From Streptomyces sp. MJM8645 (GTDB lineage: Bacteria > Actinomycetota > Actinomycetes > Streptomycetales > Streptomycetaceae): DNA of 64,000 nucleotides. The stretch lies in contig NZ_LJJF01000001.1 of NCBI RefSeq assembly GCF_001625365.1, forward strand, positions 930,001 to 994,000, given 5' to 3'. Made by a program: the position numbers and the translations under genes. Shown piece by piece: positions 7,661-16,410 of the stretch (its first letter is position 1; the number at the start of each line of letters is the position of its first letter). The notes under the pieces were generated by a model. The model was not told the origin of the DNA. It worked only from the letters and a program-made list of their open reading frames with translations, and ran no database searches.

Positions 7661-9010
7661 GTGACCACTCGTCAACTGCTGGAGATCGCCTTCTCGTCCG
7701 GCCGGGCCGGGTCCGGCCCTGCCACCTGGGGCCAACAGGCCATCTGGGACGTCCTGAGCCGGCTCACCCCGGCCGACGCGCCGCGCTACAACATCGCCGC
7801 GGCGGCGCCGCTCGACCCCGGGCTGCCGCTGCCCGCCCTGCTCGCCGGCCTGGAGGGGCTGCTCCACCTGCACGACTCGCTGCACACCCGCCTGGTGCCG
7901 GGCGAGGCCGGCCGGTTACACCAAGTGGTCGACGCCGAGGGCCGGTTGGAGGTGGAGGTACGGCACTGCGCGGAGCCGGCCGATCCGGCCGAGGCGGGCG
8001 CGCGGCTGCACGAGGAGCTGGCGGCACTGCCGTTCGACACCGCCACCCAGTGGCCGATCCGGGTCGGCGTGGTGGAGGCGGGCGGGTCGGCCCGGTACGT
8101 GAGCCTGGTGCTCTCGCACACCGCGGTGGACGGCACGGGGATGAACCGCCTGGTGGCCGACCTGACCGCGCTCTGCCAGGGCACCTCGCCGGACGAACTG
8201 GCCAAGATCCGCGAGCCCGCCCAACAGCCGCTGGAGGAGGCGGAGTTCCAGGCCTCCGAGCGCGGTCGGCGGCGGGACGAGGGCGCCCGCAAACAGTTCC
8301 TGCGCAAGCTCCGGCTGGCCCCGGCCCGGCTGTTCCCCCCGCCCGGCGAGCCGGCCACGCCGGGCGCCAGGTTCCCGAACGCCGTCCTGCGCTCGCCCGC
8401 GCTGCCCCGCGCGGTGGACCAGGTGGCGGCCGCCCACCGGGTGACGTCCTCCTCGGTGCTGCTGGCGGCGACGGCGGCGATGACGGCCCGGCTGTCGGGC
8501 TCGACGGAGGCGGTGCTGAACGTCGTGGTGAACAACCGCTTCCTGCCCGAACTGACCAACGCGGTGAGCGTGGTCGCGGGCGACGGGCTGTTCCACCTCC
8601 CGGACGCCACCGCCGAGTTCAGGGACGTCGTCCGGCGCACGAACGCCGCCGCGATCGGCGCCTACCGCCACGCCTACTACGACAAGCTGCGACTGCAGGC
8701 CGAGATCGGGCGGCTCGCCGCCGAGGGCGTCCCGCTCGCGGACCGGTCCTGCATCTTCAACGACACCCGCGAGATGGTCACCGCCTCCCCCGACACCGGG
8801 ACGGGCGAGGAGACCACCCTGACCTGGCCGGTGGAGTTCGAGCCCCGCCCCGGCCTGACCTACGCCCTGGACGCACTGCAGTCCCCGGGCGCACTGAGCC
8901 TGACCATGACGGCCGACCCCGCGGTGCTCCCGCGTCCGGCGATGGAGCGCTTCCTGTACGGGATCGAGGAGTTGATCCTCACCGAGGCCCGCACCCTCGA
9001 AGCAACCTAG
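7661..9010 (+). CDS. stand-alone condensation-domain-like acyltransferase
   Basis: A 449-residue protein with the chloramphenicol-acetyltransferase-like fold of NRPS condensation domains and PapA/alcohol acyltransferases. N-terminal GPATWGQQAIWD matches the C-domain opening motif (S-x-A-Q-x-x-x-W type). The catalytic motif is LSHTAVDGTGMN: the second His and the DG of HHxxxDG are kept, while the first His is Ser. NVVVNNRFLPEL gives the later NRP-like motif. No carrier or adenylation domain is fused. I chose GTG 7661 because GGAGA lies seven bases upstream. It probably joins an acyl group to an amine or alcohol. The divergent MFS exporter and shared dyad suggest co-regulation with export. Confidence 0.8.
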   Translation: MTTRQLLEIAFSSGRAGSGPATWGQQAIWDVLSRLTPADAPRYNIAAAAPLDPGLPLPALLAGLEGLLHLHDSLHTRLVPGEAGRLHQVVDAEGRLEVEVRHCAEPADPAEAGARLHEELAALPFDTATQWPIRVGVVEAGGSARYVSLVLSHTAVDGTGMNRLVADLTALCQGTSPDELAKIREPAQQPLEEAEFQASERGRRRDEGARKQFLRKLRLAPARLFPPPGEPATPGARFPNAVLRSPALPRAVDQVAAAHRVTSSSVLLAATAAMTARLSGSTEAVLNVVVNNRFLPELTNAVSVVAGDGLFHLPDATAEFRDVVRRTNAAAIGAYRHAYYDKLRLQAEIGRLAAEGVPLADRSCIFNDTREMVTASPDTGTGEETTLTWPVEFEPRPGLTYALDALQSPGALSLTMTADPAVLPRPAMERFLYGIEELILTEARTLEAT

Positions 9011-9023
9011 CCGTGCCCCGAGA

Positions 9024-9058
9024 CCGGAGGGCACCGTGCACCACGCGGCGCCCTCCGG
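9024..9058. terminator. stem-loop after condensation gene
   Basis: CCGGAGGGC (9024-9032) pairs with GCCCTCCGG (9050-9058) with a 17-nt loop, starting 13 bp after the stop codon. Confidence 0.55.
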
Positions 9059-9118
9059 CGCCTCCCCGCCACCCGCCGCTCCCCCCGGGCCCGTTGGCCC
9101 CGCCGCTACGCTGGGCCC

Positions 9119-10093
9119 ATGCGGATCCTCCTCCTCGGCGGCACCTCCTTCGTCGGCCGCGCGATCGCCGACGACGCCCTGCGCGGCGGCGCCGAGGTCG
9201 CCCTGTTCACCCGCGGCCGGACCAACCCCGGCCTCTTCCCCGCCGCCGCCCACCTGATCGGCGACCGCGACACCGGCGACTACGCCGCCCTGCGCGGCGG
9301 CCGCTGGGACGCGGTGGTGGACGTCAGCGGCTACCGCCCCCGCCAGGTCGGCCAGGCCATGGACGCGCTCGGCGACCGGGTCGGCCGCTACCTGTTCATC
9401 TCCAGCCACGCGGTGTACGAGCGCGCCGGCCTCGCCCCCGGCTCGGACGAGTCCGCCCCGCGCCGCGCACCCCTGCTCGACGCCGAGCAGCTCACCGAGG
9501 AGACGTACGGCCGGCTCAAGGTCGCCTGCGAGGACGACGTCACCGCCCGCTACGGAGACCGGGCGACGATCGTGCGCCCCGGAAAGGTGGCCGGCCCCCA
9601 CGACGAGCAGCGCGGGCTCACCTACTGGGCGCGCCGGGCCGCCCGAGGCGGGCGGATCGCGCTGCCGGGGAGGCCGGAGCAGCCCGTCCAGGTGGTCGAC
9701 GTGCGCGACCTGGCCCGGCTGGTGGTCCGGCTGCTCCAGGACGGCCGGGCGGGCGCCTTCCACGCCGTCGGCCCGGCCGAACCGACCACGCTGGGCGGGC
9801 TGATCGCCACCTGCGCCGAGGTCGCGGGCGCCGAGGTGGAGGTCGTCCCGGTGCCGCCGGAGAGCGCGCCGCCGCCGTTCTTCCCGCTGGTCAGGGCCGC
9901 GCCGCTCTGGACCGGACAGCAGCGCAGCGCCGCCCGGGCCAGAGCGGCCGGGCTGCCGGCGACCCCGCTCGCGGTCACCGCCGCCGACGTGCTCGCCTGG
10001 GACCGCGAGCGCGGCGAACCGCCCCTCGGCCACGGCTTCACGCCCGAGCAGGAGGCCCGGGTGCTGGCCGAAGCGACGGGGCCGAGGCCCTGA
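9119..10093 (+). CDS. NAD(P)-dependent epimerase/dehydratase-like SDR
   Basis: A 324-residue extended-SDR-like protein. MRILLLGGTSFVGRAIA at the extreme N-terminus is the GxxGxxG dinucleotide site. The catalytic region reads ISSHAVYERAGLAPGSDE (with Ser and a Tyr) and later TYGRLKVACEDDV supplies the YxxxK pair. Natural reactions of this class are NAD-linked epimerisation, dehydration or reduction of sugars and related compounds; the substrate is unknown. TACGCT at 9107-9112, six bases before the ATG, looks like a -10 element and there is no ribosome site, so the transcript may be leaderless. A paralogue with a similar N-terminus is at 62665-63651 on the other strand. Confidence 0.85.
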   Translation: MRILLLGGTSFVGRAIADDALRGGAEVALFTRGRTNPGLFPAAAHLIGDRDTGDYAALRGGRWDAVVDVSGYRPRQVGQAMDALGDRVGRYLFISSHAVYERAGLAPGSDESAPRRAPLLDAEQLTEETYGRLKVACEDDVTARYGDRATIVRPGKVAGPHDEQRGLTYWARRAARGGRIALPGRPEQPVQVVDVRDLARLVVRLLQDGRAGAFHAVGPAEPTTLGGLIATCAEVAGAEVEVVPVPPESAPPPFFPLVRAAPLWTGQQRSAARARAAGLPATPLAVTAADVLAWDRERGEPPLGHGFTPEQEARVLAEATGPRP

Positions 10094-10118
10094 ACGACCG
10101 CCGACCCCACACAGCACG

Positions 10119-10163
10119 ACCGGTCAGGACGGACTGCCGGACGGGCACCCCGTCCTGACCGGT
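10119..10163. terminator. stem-loop terminator
   Basis: ACCGGTCAGGACGG (10119-10132) and CCGTCCTGACCGGT (10150-10163) are a perfect 14-bp inverted repeat with a 17-nt loop, just after the epimerase gene. The right arm overlaps a possible promoter for the next gene: CTGACC (10155-10160) and TATGGT (about 10180-10185). Confidence 0.65.
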
Positions 10164-10235
10164 TGTCAGTGTCACGCGCTATGGTCGGCCCCGAACGATC
10201 CCACCAGCACCTGCACAGCACCGCCAGGGGGCACC

Positions 10236-11096
10236 ATGACCGCGCACCGCACCACCGCGCACAGCGCCGGCCCGCGCACCACCCCGCTCGACGCACCGCT
10301 CGACGCACCGCTCAGCACCGCCGATCTCGTCGACGGCTGGCGGCGGGTGGGCGTCCGCGAGGGCATGGCGATGATCGTGCACTCCTCGCTCTCCAGCCTC
10401 GGCCGGGTCGACGGCGGCGCCGCGGCCGTGGTGGCCAGCCTGCGCGAGGCGGTCGGGCCCGGCGGCACGGTCGCGGTGCCCACCTTCACCACCGCCGTCG
10501 TCCGGGACCCGGCACCGGAGCACACCGGCCTGCCGAGCCCCGAGGTCGCCGAACGGCGCGCCGCCGTCCCGCTGTTCCACCCCGGGCTCCCCTCCCCGAT
10601 GGGCGCCGTGCCGGAGGCGCTGCGCGCGCTGCCGGAGAGCCTGCGCAGCACGCATCCGCAGGCCTCGGTCGCCGCGGTCGGGGCGCACGCCCGTGAGGTC
10701 ACCGCCCGCCGCTCGCTGGGCTTCGCGGTCGGCCGCGAGTCGCCCTTCGGCGCGCTGCACGACCTCGGCGGGTACGTGCTGCTGATCGGTGTCGGGCACA
10801 ACCGCAACACCTTCCTGCACTACGCCGAGACCTTCGCGCCCAACCGCCGCCTCAAGCTCCGGCGCTTCCCGATGGCGATCCAGGGCGAGCGGGTCTGGAT
10901 CGAGGCGCCCGACGTGGGCGACGACAACGACACCCACTTCCCGGTCGTGGGAAAGGAGTTCGAGGAGCGGGCGGGCATCCACGAGGTGCTGGTCGGCAAC
11001 GCGCCCTGCCGGCTGATCCCGGTCCGGGAGCTCATACCCTTCGCCGTCCGCCGCCTCACCGAACTGCTGGCGGCGGACGGCCCCGGAGCGGCGTAG
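10236..11096 (+). CDS. AAC(3)-family aminoglycoside N-acetyltransferase-like protein
   Basis: A 286-residue cytoplasmic protein of the antibiotic N-acetyltransferase (AAC(3)) superfamily. MIVHSSLSSLGRVDGGAAAVV near residue 47 and GGTVAVPTFTT are the acetyl-CoA-binding landmarks, RSTHPQASVAAVGAHA holds the catalytic-region His, and GVGHNRNTFLHYAE the later conserved block. Characterised relatives acetylate the 3-amino group of 2-deoxystreptamine aminoglycosides, while others (YokD/FrbF type) act on different amines, so resistance cannot be asserted. ATG start after GGGGG; the N-terminus has a short repeat LDAPLDAPL. Monocistronic, convergent with the M1 peptidase gene. Confidence 0.85.
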   Translation: MTAHRTTAHSAGPRTTPLDAPLDAPLSTADLVDGWRRVGVREGMAMIVHSSLSSLGRVDGGAAAVVASLREAVGPGGTVAVPTFTTAVVRDPAPEHTGLPSPEVAERRAAVPLFHPGLPSPMGAVPEALRALPESLRSTHPQASVAAVGAHAREVTARRSLGFAVGRESPFGALHDLGGYVLLIGVGHNRNTFLHYAETFAPNRRLKLRRFPMAIQGERVWIEAPDVGDDNDTHFPVVGKEFEERAGIHEVLVGNAPCRLIPVRELIPFAVRRLTELLAADGPGAA

Positions 11097-11197
11097 CCCG
11101 ATCGACCGCCCGCTTCCTCAAGCGGCCGACCGGACCACGCCCGTCACCAGGTCATCGGATCACCGGGTCACATCCGGGGGCTCAACCCACCCAGAGA

Positions 11198-12724
11198 TCA
11201 ACGCTCCTCGTCGTGCAGCGAGTTGGTCTCCTGGATCTTCTTCCAGGACTTCGGTTCCGCCGGCAGCTGCCCGTCGGCCTGTCCCGCGCCCGCACCCGGC
11301 GCGAGCGAGGCCGCCGCTGCGGCCGGCGCCGGCCCGACGGCCGGCTTCGAGGCCGTGAACAGCCAGGTGGCGAAGAGGTCCCCGAGCTTCTTCCCGGAGA
11401 CCTTCTCCGCGTACGCCTGGAACTCCGGGACGGAGGCGTTGCCGTAGCGGCGCTCGGTGGGCCAGCCCTTCAGGATCTGGAAGAACTTGTCGTCCCCGAC
11501 GGCGTTGCGCAGCGCCTGGATGGCCACCGCGCCCCGGTCGTAGACGGCGTTCGCGAACTGGTTGGCGGCTCCCGGGTCGCCCGGCTTGACGGTCCAGAAG
11601 GGGTCGTCGGCCGGGTGCGAGGCGTAGACGTAGTCGGCGAGTTCCTGCGCCGTGCCCTCGTCCTCGTGCTCGGACCAGAGGAACTGCGAGTACCGGGCGA
11701 AGCCCTCGTTCAGCCAGATGTCGCTCCAGTGCGAGACCGAGACGCTGTCGCCGTACCACTGGTGGGCCAGCTCGTGCACGACGACGGAGGTGTTGGAGCC
11801 GCGCGCGAACTGCCGGGGGCTGTAGAAGACCCGGGTCTGGGTCTCCAGCGCGAAGCCGGTCTTGACGTTGGGCACGTAGCCACCGACCGAGCTGAACGGG
11901 TAGTCGCCGAAGTAGCCGCTCAGCCAGTCGACGATCTCGCCGGTGCGCTCGACGCTGGCCTTGGCCGCGTCGGTGTTCTCGCCGAGGTCCTTGCTGTACG
12001 CGTTGTAGACGGGCAGCCCGCTCGGTGTGCTGTCGGTCGTGACGTCGAACTTGCCGACCGCGAGGGTGGCCAGGTAGGTCGCCTGCGGCTTGTTCTCGCG
12101 CCAGCTGTAGCGGGTCCAGCCGGCCTGCGAGACGGCGCCGGCCAGGATGCCGTTGCTGATCACCTGGTTGCCGTCCGGCACCTGGACCGAGACGTCGAAG
12201 GTGGCCTTGTCGCTCGGGTGGTCGTTGCTCGGGAACCACCACCACGCCGACTCGGGCTCACCGGCGGCCACCGCGCCGTCCGGCGTGCGCAGCCAGGCGG
12301 TGAAGCCGTACTTCTTCACGGTGGACGGGACGCCCTTGTAGCGGACCACCACGGTGGCCTGGCTGCCCTTGGCGAGCGGCCGGGCGGGCGTGACCTCCAG
12401 CTCCTGCTCCCCGCTGGTGGCGAAGGTCGCCGGACGTCCGTTGACCCGGACCTCCTGGACGTTCAGCGCGAAGTCCAGGTTGAAGCGGGAGAGGTTCTCG
12501 GTCGCCGTGGCGAGGATGGTGGTGGTGCCCTCCAGTTCGTCGGTGGCGGGCTGGTATTTCAGCCGGATGTCGTAGTGCGAGACGCGGTACCCGCCGTTCC
12601 CGTAGGTCGGGTAGTACGGGTCTCCGATGCCGGCCGCGCCGGGTTGGAAGTCGGCCGCCGAGGCGGGGACGGCCAGGAACAGGCTCAGGGCGCTGGCAGC
12701 AGAGACGATCAGCCTCTTGCGCAC
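11198..12724 (-). CDS. secreted M1-family metallopeptidase
   Basis: A 508-residue exported zinc aminopeptidase-like protein. VRKRLIVSAASALSLFLAVPASAAD is a Sec signal peptide with an Ala-x-Ala cleavage site. The zinc motif HELAHQWYGD near residue 318 is followed by the third ligand in NEGFARYSQ. The protein is shorter than the roughly 850-residue PepN type because it lacks the large C-terminal helical domain, as in other actinomycete secreted M1 enzymes. GTG 12724 has GGAGG seven bases upstream, which decides this start over the longer frame. It probably degrades extracellular peptides. Confidence 0.92.
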   Translation of the reverse strand: MRKRLIVSAASALSLFLAVPASAADFQPGAAGIGDPYYPTYGNGGYRVSHYDIRLKYQPATDELEGTTTILATATENLSRFNLDFALNVQEVRVNGRPATFATSGEQELEVTPARPLAKGSQATVVVRYKGVPSTVKKYGFTAWLRTPDGAVAAGEPESAWWWFPSNDHPSDKATFDVSVQVPDGNQVISNGILAGAVSQAGWTRYSWRENKPQATYLATLAVGKFDVTTDSTPSGLPVYNAYSKDLGENTDAAKASVERTGEIVDWLSGYFGDYPFSSVGGYVPNVKTGFALETQTRVFYSPRQFARGSNTSVVVHELAHQWYGDSVSVSHWSDIWLNEGFARYSQFLWSEHEDEGTAQELADYVYASHPADDPFWTVKPGDPGAANQFANAVYDRGAVAIQALRNAVGDDKFFQILKGWPTERRYGNASVPEFQAYAEKVSGKKLGDLFATWLFTASKPAVGPAPAAAAASLAPGAGAGQADGQLPAEPKSWKKIQETNSLHDEER

Positions 12725-12911
12725 GTGGTCCTCCAGGGTCACTGGGACGATGGGTCGGATCGATCCATGTCCCGGTGGCTCCCGGTCCACTCCCCAATTG
12801 TGAGATGTTCATGAAAAGAAACAGGCCGACATGGCGCCGCCGCGACACCGCCACACACCCCGGGGACCCCCTGCGCCCCACCCGCCCCTCACGCCCCGGC
12901 CCCCGCCCCCC

Positions 12912-13784
12912 TCACCCGCCGAGCGTCACCGGCGCCCGCACCAGCGAGCCGTACTCCGTCCACGAGCCGTCGTAGTTCTTCACGTGCGGGTACCCCAGCA
13001 GCTCGGTGAGCGCGAACCAGGTGTGCGCCGACCGTTCGCCGATCCGGCAGTACGCGATCACCTCGCGCTCCGGTTCCACACCCTTCCCCCCGTACAGCGC
13101 CCGCAGTTCCTCCGCCGAGCGGAACGACCCGTCGTCGTTGGCCGCCTGCGACCAGGGGACGTTCACCGCGCCGGGGATGTGCCCGGGCACCTGCGCCTGC
13201 TCCTGCGGCAGGTGCGGCGGCGCGATCAGCTCGCCCCGGTACTCGGCGGGCGAGCGGACGTCGACCAGCACCGCGTCCGAGCCGGGCTTGGCGAACAGCT
13301 CGGCCTTGCCGAGCACTTCGTCCCGCAGCGCCCGCAGCTCCGGGCGCTCGGGCCCGGTCAGCCGGTAGGCGGTGTGCTGGTAGTCCATCACCTCTTCGGT
13401 GAGCCCGCGCCCCTCCAGCTCCCACTTCTTGCGCCCGCCGTCCAGCAGTCGCACGGGGCCGAAGCCGCGCAGCCGCAGCAGCCAGTAGGCGTACGCGGCG
13501 AACCAGTTGTTGTTGCCGCCGTAGAGCACCACGGTGGTGTCGTCCTCCACGCCGGCCGCCCGCAGCAGGTGCTGGACGCCCTCCCGGTCGGCGTAGTCGC
13601 GGCCGACCTGGCTGTGCAGGTCGGTGGTCCAGTTCCAGCCGATCGCGCCGGGGATGTGGTCCCGGTCGTAGGCGGTGGTGTCCTCGTCCACCTCGACGAC
13701 CCGGATCGTCCCGTCGTCCAGGTGGTGGGCCAGCCACTCGGTACCGACCAGCGCCTCGGGGTGTGCGTAGCCGTTGCCGGTCAT
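12912..13784 (-). CDS. thiosulfate sulfurtransferase (two rhodanese domains)
   Basis: A 290-residue tandem rhodanese protein. The N-terminal domain (residues 1-130; VVEVDEDTTAYDRDHIPGAIGWNW) lacks a catalytic Cys. The C-terminal domain (VLVDVRSPAEYRGE; HIPGAVNVPW) has the active loop YCRIGERS with Cys near residue 245. The enzyme moves sulfane sulfur from thiosulfate or a mercapto-donor to cyanide or a thiol acceptor in the cytoplasm. ATG 13784 follows an AGGAGGG site and fits the family N-terminus, so the longer in-frame extension is rejected. Streptomycete genomes usually pair this gene with a small DUF1416 gene; none is visible here. Confidence 0.92.
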   Translation of the reverse strand: MTGNGYAHPEALVGTEWLAHHLDDGTIRVVEVDEDTTAYDRDHIPGAIGWNWTTDLHSQVGRDYADREGVQHLLRAAGVEDDTTVVLYGGNNNWFAAYAYWLLRLRGFGPVRLLDGGRKKWELEGRGLTEEVMDYQHTAYRLTGPERPELRALRDEVLGKAELFAKPGSDAVLVDVRSPAEYRGELIAPPHLPQEQAQVPGHIPGAVNVPWSQAANDDGSFRSAEELRALYGGKGVEPEREVIAYCRIGERSAHTWFALTELLGYPHVKNYDGSWTEYGSLVRAPVTLGG

Positions 13785-13923
13785 CCCAGGCCCTCCTTCG
13801 CTCTGCCCAGGCTTTCGGCGCCCGACCAGGGGCACAGCGAGCCGCGCACGGGCACGGCGGGGCGCCGGCGACCGGGCCGGACAGTTCGACGCTACGCCGA
13901 CCGCCCGGCCCGGGCCACCCCGC

Positions 13924-14256
13924 TCAGGAGAAGATCACGGAGCGCAGCTTCAGCCGGTCGCCGAGCTTCTTGCCGGGGTTCATGACGTAGTAGACGTCGC
14001 CCTCGCAGTCGAAGTCCAGGAACACCGTCGCCGTCGAGCGGGTGAGGTTCTCCGGCGCGAAGGCCGGGTCCGCCTCGGTGGCCCCGAACAGGTTGATGCA
14101 CTCGCGGCTCTCCGGGTCCGCGAGCCCGGCCGGCACGCCGGGGAGGCGGCCGACCTTGTAGAGGAAGTCGCCGGTGGCGGCGTTGGCGGAGGTCGGGACC
14201 GCGAGGATGAGGGCGACGGCGCTGGCGACGGCGAGTGCGGTGTTGCGGAGACGCAT
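13924..14256 (-). CDS. small secreted protein of unknown function
   Basis: A 110-residue protein with a clear Sec signal (MRLRNTALAVASAVALILAV then PTSANAA). The mature part of about 83 residues has two Cys (ESRECINLF and DFDCEGDVYY), able to form one disulfide, and ends in a basic beta-like segment (GKKLGDRLKLRSVIFS). I do not recognise a family. The leader upstream contains two copies of GGTACCTG (about 14276-14292). It lies downstream of the deacetylase at 14434 on the same strand, separated by a branched stem-loop. Confidence 0.75.
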   Translation of the reverse strand: MRLRNTALAVASAVALILAVPTSANAATGDFLYKVGRLPGVPAGLADPESRECINLFGATEADPAFAPENLTRSTATVFLDFDCEGDVYYVMNPGKKLGDRLKLRSVIFS

Positions 14257-14337
14257 GATTGATGGCCTTTCAGGAGGTACCTGGCGGTACCTGATGCATT
14301 GATGCGAGATCACCCTAGAGGCCAAAAATCAGCAGAA

Positions 14338-14404
14338 ACGGTTCTCCCAATCCACTCTTTCAGGTGGTTTAAGCGGCAAAGCCGCGACTTCTGCCGAGAA
14401 CCGT
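14338..14404 (-). terminator. branched terminator-like structure
   Basis: ACGGTTCTC (14338-14346) and GAGAACCGT (14396-14404) close a structure that contains two more hairpins: CCAC/GTGG (about 14353-14368) and GCGGC-AAA-GCCGC (14373-14385). On the minus strand the closing stem is followed by TTTCTGCTGATTTTT, so it could end the deacetylase transcript. Confidence 0.55.
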
Positions 14405-14433
14405 CACCCGCACCCGCCGCCCCGCGCCCGCAC

Positions 14434-15339
14434 TCAGTTCGCCGGGGCCGAGAAGGAGTACCCCTGGTCGATCAGCACCGGCAGGTACGCCTTCAGCGCC
14501 GCCACCGTCTGTGACCGGTCGCCGCCGCCGTCGTGGTTGAGCACGATCGACCCGGGCCGGACGTTCTTGAGGATCCGCTCGGTGATCACCGAGGTCCCTG
14601 GCGTGGCCCAGTCCTCCGGGTCCACCGTCCAGCCCATCGGCCGCATCCCGAGTTCGGTGGTCACCCTGATCGCGACCGGCGACCAGTCCCCGCCGGGCGC
14701 GCGGAACCAGGACGGCTGGCGCCCGGTGGTCCGGTACAGCAGGTCGGAGGTGCGCTCCAGCTCGTCCCGCACCGCCTCGTCGGACATGTGCCGCAGGTCG
14801 GGGTGGGTCCAGGTGTGGTTGCCGATGTGGTGGCCGCGGTCCGCGATCTCCCGCACCAGCCCGGTGTTCTCGGCGGCGCACTCGCCGACCAGGAAGAAGG
14901 TCGCCCGGATCCCGTACTGCTGGAGCAGCGCCAGGACGGTCGGCGTGTACCGGGGATCCGGCCCGTCGTCGATGGTGAGCCCCACCACCCGTTGGCCCGG
15001 GTCGAGTTGGTTGACCGGCTTGGCCTCCTCCTCCGTGAGCCGCCGGCGGGCGGGCATCGGCGGCGGGGCGGCGGCGGGTGTCGGCGGGGCCGGGGCGGCC
15101 TGCGGGGGCGCGGCGGAGGGCGCACCGGAGGCGGCGGCCTGGGCCGCCTCCGCCCCGGGGGCCTCCGGGGCGGCCCCCGGCGGCCGCGCCGTAGCGCCCG
15201 CCCCGGCGTCGTCCGCGCCGCTCCAGGGGCTCCCGCAGCCGGCCGCCCCGAGCAGGGACATCCCGGCCGCGACCAGCAGCAGTCGCCGCGAGGGCGTTCG
15301 TTTGGGCATTTGTGAGTAAATCTGATGATCTGACAGCAT
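14434..15339 (-). CDS. polysaccharide deacetylase (CE4) lipoprotein
   Basis: A 301-residue surface lipoprotein. RRLLLVAAGMSLLGAAGC gives the signal peptide and lipobox; an Ala/Pro-rich linker of about 70 residues follows. The NodB domain has all canonical motifs: LTIDDGPD (catalytic base and metal Asp), NHTWTHPDL (metal His pair), FRAPGGDWS, DPEDWATPG and VLNHDGGG. It should remove acetyl groups from N-acetylated cell-wall glycans. ATG 15339 has GGGGAAG upstream; ATG 15309 would also give a good signal peptide but no ribosome site, so the start is uncertain by ten codons. Confidence 0.9.
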   Translation of the reverse strand: MLSDHQIYSQMPKRTPSRRLLLVAAGMSLLGAAGCGSPWSGADDAGAGATARPPGAAPEAPGAEAAQAAASGAPSAAPPQAAPAPPTPAAAPPPMPARRRLTEEEAKPVNQLDPGQRVVGLTIDDGPDPRYTPTVLALLQQYGIRATFFLVGECAAENTGLVREIADRGHHIGNHTWTHPDLRHMSDEAVRDELERTSDLLYRTTGRQPSWFRAPGGDWSPVAIRVTTELGMRPMGWTVDPEDWATPGTSVITERILKNVRPGSIVLNHDGGGDRSQTVAALKAYLPVLIDQGYSFSAPAN

Positions 15340-15537
15340 TCTGAATGCTTCCCCCGTGTGTCGCCGCCGCTCCCCGATGGCGCCTCAGACGGACCCGATC
15401 ACCACTCCGACGGCGCAAGCACACCCCGCCCACCCCCGGCTTCCCCGCGACTTCCCCGACCGGACGCCCGCCCTCCCCTCCCGACCGCTACGCTGTGCCT
15501 TCCCCAGTGTGATGATCTGCCATCAGAGGACGTGGCC

Positions 15538-16398
15538 ATGACGACAAGTCAGGACATCCCGGACCAGGGCCGGCCCGACGACGACCCCGCCGAGCTGAGC
15601 CAGTGGGAACGGTTCGGCGTCGACACCACCGCCCCCCACTCGGCGCGCGTGTACGACTACTGGCTGGGCGGCAAGACCAACTTCCCGCCGGACCGCGCCA
15701 TGGGGCAGGCCATCGAGGAGGCCGTGCCGAGCGTCAAGCAGATGGCCAAGGCGAACCGCGCCTTCCAGGGCCGGGCCGTCCGCCACCTCGCCCGGGAACA
15801 CGGCATCCGCCAGTTCCTCGACCTCGGCACCGGCATCCCCACGTCGCCCAACACCCACGAGATCGCCGAGGCGGTCAGCCCCGGCACCCGGGTGGTCTAC
15901 GTCGACAACGACCCGATCGTGCTCGCCCACGCCCGCGCCCTGATGGTGTCCAGTCCGGCCAGCCGGACCACCTACATCCACGCCGACCTGCGCAAGCCCG
16001 AGGAACTGTTCACCGACCCGGCGCTCACCGCCACGCTGGACCTCACCCAGCCGGTCGGCCTGCTGATGATCGCCGTGCTGATGCTCATCGCCGACGAGGA
16101 CGACCCGTGGGGCCGGGTCGCCGCCCTGCGCGACGCCCTGCCCGCCGGCAGCTGCATCGCCCTCACCACCCCCACCCAGGACTTCGACCCGGAGGCGGTC
16201 GGCAAGGTCACCGAGGCCGCCCGGGCCGGCGGCATGACCCTCGTCCCGCGCACCCACGACGACGTCCTGCGCTTCTTCGACGGCTGGGACCTGGTCGAGC
16301 CGGGCCTCTCCCCCGTCCTCGCCTGGCGCCCGGACGGCGAGCCGCCGGCCGACCCGAAGGCCGCGTACTACTGGGGCGGCGTCGCCGTCAAGCGCTGA
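15538..16398 (+). CDS. SAM-dependent methyltransferase, SAV_2177/DUF574 type
   Basis: A 286-residue protein of the actinomycete-specific DUF574 methyltransferase group. HSARVYDYWLGGKTNFPPDR near the N-terminus is the group hallmark. The Rossmann loop FLDLGTGIPT and VVYVDNDPIVLAHARAL bind SAM; the C-terminus PKAAYYWGGVAVKR is also typical. These genes occur in many copies per streptomycete genome, often near regulators, and their substrates are unknown. ATG 15538 follows AGAGGA; GTG 15532 is an equally framed alternative. TACGCT at 15489-15494 could be a -10 element. Confidence 0.93.
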   Translation: MTTSQDIPDQGRPDDDPAELSQWERFGVDTTAPHSARVYDYWLGGKTNFPPDRAMGQAIEEAVPSVKQMAKANRAFQGRAVRHLAREHGIRQFLDLGTGIPTSPNTHEIAEAVSPGTRVVYVDNDPIVLAHARALMVSSPASRTTYIHADLRKPEELFTDPALTATLDLTQPVGLLMIAVLMLIADEDDPWGRVAALRDALPAGSCIALTTPTQDFDPEAVGKVTEAARAGGMTLVPRTHDDVLRFFDGWDLVEPGLSPVLAWRPDGEPPADPKAAYYWGGVAVKR

Positions 16399-16410
16399 AC
16401 CCGGCCGGGC

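Noticed and set aside
9119..10093. Recent duplication with the epimerase at 62665.
   Set aside because: Similar only at the N-terminus and general motifs; likely distant paralogues.
10236..11096. Proven aminoglycoside resistance gene.
   Set aside because: Family match is good but many relatives acetylate other amines; context gives no support.
14338..14404. tRNA-like cloverleaf.
   Set aside because: Stem and loop lengths do not fit a tRNA; no anticodon arm or T-loop consensus.
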